A stretch of 16,160 nt of DNA from Gammaproteobacteria bacterium. GTDB taxonomy: Bacteria; Pseudomonadota; Gammaproteobacteria; Magnimaribacterales; Magnimaribacteraceae. Of the stretch, positions 8,508 to 15,404 are shown in pieces. Position numbers and translations under genes: made by a program. Below the pieces are notes generated by a model that saw only the letters and a list, made by a program, of their open reading frames with translations, made no database searches and was not told where the DNA came from. Numbering within the stretch: position 1 is the stretch's first letter; each line of letters opens with the position of its first letter. The stretch covers positions 1-16,160 of the forward strand of contig PCBA01000043.1 in the NCBI GenBank assembly GCA_002730855.1. Reading direction: 5' to 3'.

Positions 8508-9638
8508 TTATGTAAGTAGTCTTTTTAGTATGGCTTTATAGATTTTCGATAAAAGAGACAGATCTTCCGCCTTGATGCGTTCATCAATTTTATGAATTGA
8601 TTCATTGACTGGACCAAGTTCAACAACTTCTGCACCTGTAGGCGCAATAAATCTTCCGTCGGAGGTCCCGCCATCAGTTGTTTGTTCCGGCGAGATACCA
8701 GTTACAGATTTTATTGAAGTTCTTACAGAATCTAATAAGACAGTTTTAGTATTTAAGAATGGGCTCCCCCCTTGATCCCATTTAATTTCATAACTTAAGT
8801 CATGCTTATCCAATATATTTTCTACAGAGTTTCTAATTTCTTCTGTTGTTGTAGAAGGAGAGTATCTAACGTTAATGTCTAATATAAGGTTTCCAGGTAT
8901 TACATTTGAAGCTCCAGTTCCCGAATTAAGATTTGAGATTTGAAGAACGCTGTCTTGAAATTTTCCAGTTTTATCTTTCCAACTCAAATTCGAAATATCA
9001 TTTATAGCTTCTGCTGCTAAATGGATAGGGTTTTTTGCTTTATGAGGATAGGCTATATGTCCTTGAACTCCCAAAATCTTAATTTTACACCCTATAGACC
9101 CTCTCCTACCTATTTTGATAATATCACCTATCTCTTTATTGGCTGTTGGCTCTCCAACTAAACACCAATTTATTTTTTCTTTTCTTTGATTTAATTCTTC
9201 AACGACTCTCACCACACCATTTACCGCAGGTCCTTCCTCATCGCTAGTAAGTAAGACACCAATCCTTCCTTTAATCTTAGGTCCATTCTCACTTATAAAA
9301 TCTTCAATGGAAGTTACGAAAGCGGCTACGCTTCCTTTCATGTCTGCAGCTCCACGACCATATAAGAAACCTTCTTTTTCAGAAGGGCTAAATGGATCAT
9401 TTGACCATTCTTCTATCGGCCCTGCAGGCACGACATCAGTGTGCCCTAAAAAGACAAAAAGAGGCCCACTTTCTCCATAGCTTGCCCATAGATTCTTAAC
9501 ATCACCAAAAGGCATGTGTTCAATTTTAAAATTAATTGCTTCTAATCTATTTGCAATAAGCTCTTGGCACCCTTCATCAGAAGGAGTTATTGATTGCCTG
9601 GATATAAGCTCCTTGGTTAATTTTAATGTAGGATCCAT
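8508..9638 (-). CDS. dapE: Succinyl-diaminopimelate desuccinylase
   Basis: Zinc M20-family hydrolase that converts N-succinyl-LL-diaminopimelate to LL-diaminopimelate and succinate, for lysine and peptidoglycan. The product is 376 residues (E. coli 375). All expected ligands are present at nearly the positions known for the Haemophilus enzyme: His66 and Asp68 in GHTDVVPAG, Asp99 in GRGAADMKG, catalytic Glu134 with Glu135, Glu163 and His349. The dimerisation domain occupies roughly 180-290, and the TTDGGTSDGRF motif (320-330) is the DapE-specific stretch that separates it from ArgE. It is last in the map-glnD-dapC-dapD-dapE operon, 8 nt after dapD, with no Shine-Dalgarno. Only 5 bp separate its stop from the convergent transporter gene. 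Confidence 0.97.
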   Translation of the reverse strand: MDPTLKLTKELISRQSITPSDEGCQELIANRLEAINFKIEHMPFGDVKNLWASYGESGPLFVFLGHTDVVPAGPIEEWSNDPFSPSEKEGFLYGRGAADMKGSVAAFVTSIEDFISENGPKIKGRIGVLLTSDEEGPAVNGVVRVVEELNQRKEKINWCLVGEPTANKEIGDIIKIGRRGSIGCKIKILGVQGHIAYPHKAKNPIHLAAEAINDISNLSWKDKTGKFQDSVLQISNLNSGTGASNVIPGNLILDINVRYSPSTTTEEIRNSVENILDKHDLSYEIKWDQGGSPFLNTKTVLLDSVRTSIKSVTGISPEQTTDGGTSDGRFIAPTGAEVVELGPVNESIHKIDERIKAEDLSLLSKIYKAILKRLLT

Positions 9639-9646
9639 GTAAAAAA

Positions 9647-10618
9647 TTAGTCGTTAGTGTGGAGTTGATCATTCAGTGACACATTTTTAGTATTTTGCTT
9701 ACATTGAATGGCACCCGTTAAGGAATTCCTTATAAAAAGCAGGTCTTTTTTTGAAGAAAGCTCCGAAGCTTTTATGGTCTTAACAATTTTGTTATTTTGA
9801 TCTAGAACTTCTACTTTTGATCCTGCAGTTAAATACAAACCAGCTTCGATAATACATCTATCTCCAAGAGGTATTCCTAAGCCTGAATTAGCTCCTAGTA
9901 GACAATCTTCTCCTACAGATATCTTTACATCGTTTCCACCTGATAAAGTTCCCATGGTGCTACAACCCCCTCCAAGATCTGAATTTTTACCTATAACAAC
10001 TCCTGCCGATATTCTTCCTTCTATCATTGATGGACCAAGTGTCCCGGCATTGAAATTAACGAATCCCTCATGCATTATTGTTGTTCCTTCAGACAGATAA
10101 GCACCCAATCTTACTCTGCTAGCATCAGCAATCCTCACTCCATTAGGAATTATATAATCTGTTAAGCTTGGAAACTTATCCAGTGATCGGACATATAATG
10201 AATCATATTCAGGCCTTAACTTTTCGACTTCATTTGGGAGAATAGGGCCATGGTTAGTCCACGCTACATTAGGCAGGGCGCTAAATATACCTTCTAAATT
10301 TATAGTATTAGGCTTCACTAATCTCATTGATAAGAGGTGTAATTTTAAGTAAGCATCTTTTACATCTTCTATCGGACTATCTTTATTTATTTTATGACTA
10401 ATTAATTTTTCTCTTTCTTTAACTATTTGAACTTCTTTTTTTGAAGATTTAATAGAACCAGAGCCATCCCTCTTCATTAGTTGGTGTGCAGAGTCCAACA
10501 ACTCATATTCATCTTTATTGTCATTCTTTGATACTATTTTGGTATAGCGAACAGCTAATATTTCACCTTTAAGGCTTGTAGAGGCTACACCTGTAGCTAT
10601 CAGAGGAAATGTGTTCAT
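9647..10618 (-). CDS. dapD: Tetrahydrodipicolinate N-succinyltransferase (long, Pseudomonas-type)
   Basis: Transfers succinate from succinyl-CoA to tetrahydrodipicolinate, opening the succinylase branch of lysine/diaminopimelate synthesis. From the ATG at 10618 it has 323 residues. That matches the longer DapD class of Pseudomonas rather than the 274-residue E. coli form. Landmarks are AYLKLHLLS (89-97), NVAWTNHGP (117-125), MHEGFVNFNAGT (182-193) and GGGCSTMGTLSGG (216-228). The C-terminal half is a left-handed beta-helix of hexapeptide repeats. The frame is open to a TTG ten codons upstream (10648), but the ATG gives an N-terminus (SLAFGV-like LIATGV) that aligns with Pseudomonas DapD, and neither start has a strong Shine-Dalgarno. 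It follows dapC after 59 nt, the longest gap within this operon. Confidence 0.95.
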   Translation of the reverse strand: MNTFPLIATGVASTSLKGEILAVRYTKIVSKNDNKDEYELLDSAHQLMKRDGSGSIKSSKKEVQIVKEREKLISHKINKDSPIEDVKDAYLKLHLLSMRLVKPNTINLEGIFSALPNVAWTNHGPILPNEVEKLRPEYDSLYVRSLDKFPSLTDYIIPNGVRIADASRVRLGAYLSEGTTIMHEGFVNFNAGTLGPSMIEGRISAGVVIGKNSDLGGGCSTMGTLSGGNDVKISVGEDCLLGANSGLGIPLGDRCIIEAGLYLTAGSKVEVLDQNNKIVKTIKASELSSKKDLLFIRNSLTGAIQCKQNTKNVSLNDQLHTND

Positions 10619-10624
10619 TTTCTT

Positions 10625-10630
10625 ATTATA
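10625..10630 (-). promoter_or_regulatory. Possible internal -10 element before dapD
   Basis: A perfect TATAAT on the minus strand ends 6 nt before the dapD ATG (10618). It sits in the only sizeable gap of the operon and would yield an almost leaderless dapD transcript. No good -35 hexamer lies 16-18 bp upstream, and TATAAT is common by chance in AT-rich DNA. Confidence 0.22.
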
Positions 10631-10677
10631 AGATTTGGTTTGGTTCAAAGATATATCTAAATATTCAGAAAAGGTTT

Positions 10678-11862
10678 TTATATCTTTGAGTAAGTTAGAT
10701 TCACTGCCGTTAGAGCCTGTTCAATAATTTCTGTTTCATGAACTATAGCTATTCTAACAAAGCCCTTTCCTGGGTTAACTTCCTGATTTTCGACAGCTAG
10801 GTAAGACCCTGGTAAAACAATCACATTACTCTCTTCATAAAGTCTTTTTACAAAAACTTGATCATCACAAGGCACCTTTAACCAGAAATAAAAACCTCCT
10901 GGAGGTCGGCTGACTTCCGGAACATCTTTGAGTGCTGATAAAGCTGCTTCATATTTCTTATCATAATCCTTTCGATTTCTTTCTACATGCAAAGAATTAC
11001 CCCAAGCCCAAGAGCTAGCCATTTGAGTTGGCAAAGATAAGGTTACCCCATGATAAGTCCTATAAAGCAAAAGATCGTTGATAATTGATTCGTTTGCAGA
11101 AATAAATCCAGATCTTAGACCAGCTAAATTTGATCTCTTAGATAGACTATGAAAAACAACTCCTTTTGAATTATTATCAGTTATATCGCAACACTCTAGT
11201 AGTCCAGGAGGCGAAGCTTTGGAACTTTCATAAATATCCGTATAGCACTCATCAGAACAAACAAGAAAATCGTATTTTTCTGCCATATTTAGAAGGTGCA
11301 AATATTCTTTTTTTTCAAGACAATATCCTGTTGGATTAGAAGGTGAACAAAGAATAAGCAGTTGGCAATTCTTCCAAACCTCTTCAGGAACATCGTCAAA
11401 ATTGGGTTTGAAGTTATTTTCTTCCAAAGAATTTATATAGTAACTCGAAGCACCTGCCATAGTTGCTGCTCCTTCATAAATTTTGTAAAACGGATTTGGA
11501 ATAATTACAGTAGGATTGTTCTTTGAACTGTCTATTGTCGCTTGAATAAATGAAAAAATACCTTCTCTTGACCCCGATATAGGTAGTACGTTTTTATCTG
11601 GATCTATGGATTTAATACTAAATCTTTCCATTAGCCAGTTACAGTAAGATTCCCTTAAAAAAAATTCTCCTTTCGAAGTTGGGTATTTAGAATATAAACC
11701 TGAATGCTTATTCAAAATATCCAAAGTTTCTCGAGGAGGAGGGTTCTTTGGCTCTCCTATATGAAGACCTAAAGTTTCTTTAGAGTCTTTATTTATAGGG
11801 GCTAATAACTTTCTTAAGAAATAAAAAGGATATTCGGTTAGCACATCTAAATTCTTATTCAT
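10678..11862 (-). CDS. dapC: Succinyldiaminopimelate transaminase (DapC)
   Basis: PLP-dependent fold-type I aminotransferase making N-succinyl-LL-diaminopimelate from N-succinyl-2-amino-6-ketopimelate with glutamate as donor. The product is 394 residues, typical of the proteobacterial DapC group. PLP-site residues are visible: Lys242 in SLSKRSN (Schiff base), Asn176 in SNPTG, Asp204 and Tyr207 in SDECYTD, and Arg370 in FVRIA, which should bind the substrate carboxylate. The N-terminal YPFYFLRKL and HIGEPKNPPP stretches are characteristic of DapC. Position between glnD and dapD separates it from generic AspC- or ArgD-like enzymes. The ATG overlaps the glnD stop by 8 bp, with GGGAAG just upstream as a ribosome-binding site inside glnD. 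In E. coli ArgD or SerC provides this activity. Confidence 0.93.
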   Translation of the reverse strand: MNKNLDVLTEYPFYFLRKLLAPINKDSKETLGLHIGEPKNPPPRETLDILNKHSGLYSKYPTSKGEFFLRESYCNWLMERFSIKSIDPDKNVLPISGSREGIFSFIQATIDSSKNNPTVIIPNPFYKIYEGAATMAGASSYYINSLEENNFKPNFDDVPEEVWKNCQLLILCSPSNPTGYCLEKKEYLHLLNMAEKYDFLVCSDECYTDIYESSKASPPGLLECCDITDNNSKGVVFHSLSKRSNLAGLRSGFISANESIINDLLLYRTYHGVTLSLPTQMASSWAWGNSLHVERNRKDYDKKYEAALSALKDVPEVSRPPGGFYFWLKVPCDDQVFVKRLYEESNVIVLPGSYLAVENQEVNPGKGFVRIAIVHETEIIEQALTAVNLTYSKI

Positions 11863-14461
11863 CTTTCTTCCCTATCAAGGAAACATTCATGTCATCAATT
11901 AAATTTTGAAGCTCTTTCTTTTTTAAATAAGGAGTATTCTCTTTTGACGAAATACAGAACCTATCTTCAGCACGTTCTCCATAAGTAGCTATTCTAGCTT
12001 TTTTAATTAAAGCGCCATGATCGAGGAATACCTGACAAATAGCAGCTAGTAAACCTGGTCTATCTGAGGTTTTTATATCTATTTCAGTCCATCTATGAGT
12101 CATGTCATGTTTGTAATTAATTACAGTATCTGTATTAAAGTGTTTGAGACGTCTAGGCTGCCTTCTTTGAACAATTTTAGGAGATAAGACATCCTGATCA
12201 AGGGCTTCTTTAAGTCTTGTTTGTAAAGAGTTAGTTATCTTTGAGCCTTTCAATAAGGCATCTCCGTATTTATTACTGATGGTGATAAAATCAAGGCAAT
12301 AACCATTCTTCATTCCAAACAATCTAGCGTCTAAGAAGTTTATATTTTCTGAATCCAATATACCTACGATAGTTGCAAATACATTAGCTCTGTCTTTTGT
12401 GTATATCATGATAGTAGATAAGGAATCAGGGCTTTTTTCAATTAACTTAACTAGAGTTTTGCTGTTTAGTTTGCTTAGATATTTAGCATGTTGAGCAAGG
12501 TCTCCTGAATTAAAACTTTCAAAATAGTCTGAATAAAAGTTTTTCCAAGAATTTCTAACCTCAGTCACTTTGATTTTCTTATTATTAGATAAGACCTTTA
12601 GAGCTATAGATTTATTTTCTTTTAGTGAAAGAATTACAGAATCTTTACTTTCAACATATTTAAGGGCTTTATTGTAAAGCTCGCTTAATAAAGATGAATT
12701 CCAAGAATTCCATAAACTAGGATTAGTCGCACTTACATCTGCCACTGTCAGGCAATACAAATAATCTAAATACTCTTTAGTTTTAACTTTTTTTGCAAAA
12801 ATACTAATAATTTCTGGATCTGAAAGATCTTCTTTCTGAGAAGTAACGGACATTAATAAATGATTGGTGACCAACCATTCTACAAGCTTTCTATCTTCTT
12901 CTATAAATTTATGCCTATTACAGAATCTCCTTACAATGGATTTGCCTAAGTTTGAATGGTCTGACCCTCTACCTTTTCCGATGTCATGATACAGTCCAGC
13001 AATGTATAAGATATCTATCTTAGGAATGCCCTGGATTAATTCAGTAGCTAAAGGGTATATATCAGTAGATTTTTTAAGAACCATTCTTCTCATGTTTCTT
13101 AGGACTTGTAGTGTGTGCGCATCAACCGTATAAATATGAAATAGGTCGTACTGCATTTGCCCTGTTACTCTTCCAAATTCGGGTAAGTACCTTCCCAAAA
13201 TACCAAGCTCTTTCATGCTTTCAAGTTGGGTAACAATTAACCTTTTTGATTTTAGTAATTGCAAAAATAGATTTATATTCTTATTTTTTGATCGAAAATC
13301 TGAATCAATAAGATTTCTATCTCTTTTTAAAAGTCTAAGAGTTTCAGAAGATATGCCTCGTAGGTGAGGATTTTCACTAAGTTTTATAAACAATTCCAAT
13401 AATAAAGAAGGTTTTATCTTAAAGCCTTTAGGGTTTGTTAGATTTATGAGCTTATTTTTTTCATAAAAATTATCATCAATTATTTTTCTTCTAGAAGATT
13501 TATTTTGATACGTTAGTTCTTGGAATGCTTGAAGGGCAGTAGAGTTAATTTCAGATATATTTAAAGCAGATCTATAGTATCTATGCATAAGTTTTTCAGC
13601 TGCTGAGCTTGCAGCCTTAATGGAGGGAAATAATTTTCTTGCTATAGATATTTGATACTCAAATAGCAATCTATCTTCTTCTCTTCCTGCTTCTTCGTGG
13701 AGTAAATATCTAATAGTCCATAACCAGTACTTAGACTTGTTGAGCTCCGTTCTTTCTTCTTTGGTTAATATGCTATTTAACTTAACTCTTTCCTGAGGAT
13801 TATTTCTTTGACAGTTCTTTATTATCCAGTCAATCGTATGTATATCTCTCAGGCCTCCAGGGGAGGACTTAATATCTGGTTCAAGATTGTATTCAGTATT
13901 ATTAAAACGGTTATGCCTATGAGTTTGTTCTTCTAACTTTGCTTCAAAAAATTTTTTATTTCTCCATAAGTTCTTTGTTTCTAATAATGTTAGGAAATTA
14001 TTAAGAACCTCTTTATTACCAAGAAGTTTTCTGTACTCCAACATATTTGTCATTGTTCTTACGTCTTTTCTAGCTTGATCCAAACCTTGTTTAGTCGTCC
14101 TTACACTATGACCAATGTCCAGTCCAAGGTCCCATAGGTGCCCAATAAACTTTTCTACTTTTTTTTGGTTTGATTTTGTTAAGGTTTTTTCCGATAGCAA
14201 GAGGAGATCAATATCTGAATGAGGATGTAACTCAGATCTTCCGTAACCTCCAACTGTAAATAAGCCTAAGTTTGATATCTGATTCAATTTATGTTCTCTA
14301 GCGACTTCAAGGATTAGTAAATCAGTATTTTCAGACCTTTTATTTAAAAAATATTCTATTCCTTTAACATGCCTCCCTCTGTCTTTGCGAAGCCAGGAAC
14401 TGAATTGACTAGATAATTCATCTTCATTTTTTCTTTTCAGTTTACTTAGTTTATTAGACAT
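11855..14461 (-). CDS. glnD: PII uridylyltransferase / uridylyl-removing enzyme
   Basis: Bifunctional nitrogen sensor that uridylylates PII proteins when glutamine is low and removes UMP when it is high. Taking the ATG at 14461 it has 868 residues (E. coli 890); a TTG directly before it is an unlikely start. Domains in order: nucleotidyltransferase with GGYGRSEL (71-78) and the metal-binding pair Asp83/Asp85; the GlnD motif SPGGLRDI (200-207); an HD hydrolase domain with His492-Asp493 in LYHDIGK, His502 and Asn533-His534; and two C-terminal ACT domains at about 685-760 and 792-865, which bind glutamine. All catalytic motifs look intact. It begins 11 nt after the map stop without a visible Shine-Dalgarno. 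Its partners (glnB/glnK, glnE) are not in this window. Confidence 0.97.
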   Translation of the reverse strand: MSNKLSKLKRKNEDELSSQFSSWLRKDRGRHVKGIEYFLNKRSENTDLLILEVAREHKLNQISNLGLFTVGGYGRSELHPHSDIDLLLLSEKTLTKSNQKKVEKFIGHLWDLGLDIGHSVRTTKQGLDQARKDVRTMTNMLEYRKLLGNKEVLNNFLTLLETKNLWRNKKFFEAKLEEQTHRHNRFNNTEYNLEPDIKSSPGGLRDIHTIDWIIKNCQRNNPQERVKLNSILTKEERTELNKSKYWLWTIRYLLHEEAGREEDRLLFEYQISIARKLFPSIKAASSAAEKLMHRYYRSALNISEINSTALQAFQELTYQNKSSRRKIIDDNFYEKNKLINLTNPKGFKIKPSLLLELFIKLSENPHLRGISSETLRLLKRDRNLIDSDFRSKNKNINLFLQLLKSKRLIVTQLESMKELGILGRYLPEFGRVTGQMQYDLFHIYTVDAHTLQVLRNMRRMVLKKSTDIYPLATELIQGIPKIDILYIAGLYHDIGKGRGSDHSNLGKSIVRRFCNRHKFIEEDRKLVEWLVTNHLLMSVTSQKEDLSDPEIISIFAKKVKTKEYLDYLYCLTVADVSATNPSLWNSWNSSLLSELYNKALKYVESKDSVILSLKENKSIALKVLSNNKKIKVTEVRNSWKNFYSDYFESFNSGDLAQHAKYLSKLNSKTLVKLIEKSPDSLSTIMIYTKDRANVFATIVGILDSENINFLDARLFGMKNGYCLDFITISNKYGDALLKGSKITNSLQTRLKEALDQDVLSPKIVQRRQPRRLKHFNTDTVINYKHDMTHRWTEIDIKTSDRPGLLAAICQVFLDHGALIKKARIATYGERAEDRFCISSKENTPYLKKKELQNLIDDMNVSLIGKKDE

Positions 14462-14472
14462 CAAATTAGAAT

Positions 14473-15237
14473 TTAAAAATTTTCATCACTACGTTTAGTT
14501 AAAACTTCAGGTCCTTTATTAGTAACTAAGATTGTATGTTCCCATTGAGCAGAATTTCTTCCATCTTGAGTTTCAACTGTCCAACCATCTGATAAGGTCT
14601 TAGTAAATTTAGTTCCTAAATTGATCATGGGCTCTATGGTAAAACACATACCCTCTTTGATCTCTAATCCTGTGTTAGGACTTCCGTAATGTAAAATCTG
14701 AGGCTCGTCGTGGTAAACTTTTCCTATTCCATGCCCACAATACTCTTCTACTACTGAGTAATGATTCTTCTCGGCATGTTCTTGAATAGCATGTCCTATG
14801 TCTCCTAATTTAGCTCCAGGCATAACGGCTTTAATACCCCTGTATAGACATTCTTGAGCTATTTTAACGAGTCTTTCATTATGAGTTTCAGTCTTACCAA
14901 CCAAAAACATTTTTGATGTATCTCCATGCCATCCTTCTTTAATAACAGTGATATCAATATTTAAGATATCACCTTTTCTTAAGTATCTTTTATCATCCGG
15001 TATGCCATGGCAGACCACTTGATTAAGACTTGTGCATAGAGTTTTTTCAAATCCTTTATAACCAATATTAGCGGGTATTGCTTTTTGCTCTTTGACAATG
15101 TAATCATGGCAGATCTTATCTAGCTCCCCTGTTGAAATGCCAGGTTTTACAAAATCAGTAATCATATCAAGCACTTCTGCAGCCAAACGACCCGCTTCTC
15201 TCATGCCCTCTATTTCTTTTAGGCTTATAATTAGCAT
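14473..15237 (-). CDS. map: Methionine aminopeptidase, type I
   Basis: Cytoplasmic dinuclear-metal enzyme that removes the initiator methionine from nascent proteins. The product is 254 residues (E. coli 264). All five metal ligands are present, offset by two from E. coli: Asp95, Asp106, His169, Glu202 and Glu233, plus the substrate-contacting His77 in VVCHGIP. No insert or N-terminal extension is present, so this is type Ia. The ATG is fixed by two tandem AAGGA motifs upstream. It is first in the map-glnD-dapC-dapD-dapE operon. In most gammaproteobacteria map faces rpsB divergently; here the divergent neighbour is carA. Confidence 0.97.
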   Translation of the reverse strand: MLIISLKEIEGMREAGRLAAEVLDMITDFVKPGISTGELDKICHDYIVKEQKAIPANIGYKGFEKTLCTSLNQVVCHGIPDDKRYLRKGDILNIDITVIKEGWHGDTSKMFLVGKTETHNERLVKIAQECLYRGIKAVMPGAKLGDIGHAIQEHAEKNHYSVVEEYCGHGIGKVYHDEPQILHYGSPNTGLEIKEGMCFTIEPMINLGTKFTKTLSDGWTVETQDGRNSAQWEHTILVTNKGPEVLTKRSDENF

Positions 15238-15243
15238 TTAATT

Positions 15244-15255
15244 TCCTTATTCCTT
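15244..15255 (-). promoter_or_regulatory. Tandem Shine-Dalgarno motifs of map
   Basis: On the minus strand AAGGA occurs twice within 12 nt (15255-15251 and 15248-15244). The proximal copy is 6 nt from the ATG, ideal spacing. The distal copy may be a spare or chance. Confidence 0.7.
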
Positions 15256-15285
15256 ATCTTTTAATAGACACAGTCTCTTTGATTT

Positions 15286-15291
15286 ATTATA
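15286..15291 (-). promoter_or_regulatory. Candidate -10 of the map operon promoter
   Basis: A consensus TATAAT on the minus strand, 48 nt upstream of the map ATG, suits a promoter for the five-gene operon. No good -35 stands 16-18 bp upstream; TTGGCA is present but only 12 bp away. The same bases read TATTAT on the plus strand one position over (15285-15290), with TTAATA 18 bp before it (15261-15266). The box may therefore work in both directions and also drive carA. Confidence 0.4.
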
Positions 15292-15297
15292 GTGTGG

Positions 15298-15321
15298 TTT
15301 TAATGCCAATAGGCCTTAAAA
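15298..15321 (+). promoter_or_regulatory. Upstream hairpin in carA leader
   Basis: TTTTAA (15298-15303), GCC (15305-15307), loop AATA, GGC (15312-15314) and TTAAAA (15316-15321) form a nine-pair stem interrupted by one T-C mismatch. The stem contains the ATG of the candidate leader reading frame (15303-15305), so folding could limit its translation. The stem is AU-rich and short, so its reality is uncertain. Confidence 0.35.
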
Positions 15322-15404
15322 AACAAAATTGCGGACGTCGGATACATATCTGGTTCGCTTTTTTTTCGTCCATATTTTTTACTTTTAAACCAAGCTATGT
15401 CTAA
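15303..15404 (+). CDS. Candidate 33-residue leader peptide of carA
   Basis: A small open frame with ATG at 15303 and TAA at 15402-15404. It crosses the whole terminator hairpin and overlaps the carA start by 8 bp. The peptide has basic LKK early, a Cys-Gly-Arg-Arg segment (10-13) within the terminator stem, then a phenylalanine-rich hydrophobic second half encoded by the T tracts. No database-type similarity is recognised. There is no clear Shine-Dalgarno; if transcription starts near 15297 the 5' leader would be only about 6 nt. The frame is in fact open back to 15231, with GTG at 15294 and TTG at 15279 as other starts. Pyrimidine-rich sequence has few stop codons, so a chance frame is possible. 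The main support is its position relative to terminator and carA, recalling the pyrBI leader of enterics. Confidence 0.4.
   Translation: MPIGLKKQNCGRRIHIWFAFFSSIFFTFKPSYV
15331..15366 (+). terminator. Intrinsic terminator / attenuator upstream of carA
   Basis: GCGGAC (15331-15336) pairs with GTTCGC (15353-15358), and CGGAT (15339-15343) pairs with ATCTG (15348-15352). There is a 2-nt bulge and an ACAT loop, and eight T residues follow directly (15359-15366). Both imperfect positions are G-U wobbles in plus-strand RNA but become mismatches in the minus-strand RNA, so the element is adapted to plus-strand transcripts. It lies between divergent genes, where no gene end needs a terminator, so control of carA readthrough is the natural reading. 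A competing pairing GGACG (15333-15337) with CGTCC (15367-15371) is possible. Confidence 0.7.

Noticed and set aside
10619..10648. N-terminal extension of DapD from TTG
   Set aside because: The extension has no Shine-Dalgarno, and the ATG at 10618 gives the N-terminus expected of Pseudomonas-type DapD.
15331..15358. The carA-leader hairpin as a terminator for minus-strand transcription
   Set aside because: On the minus-strand RNA the two G-U pairs become mismatches, and no minus-strand gene ends there; the T-rich flank is only a partial match.
15238..15396. Arginine repressor boxes before carA
   Set aside because: No paired ARG-box-like palindrome of the E. coli type was found in the spacer.
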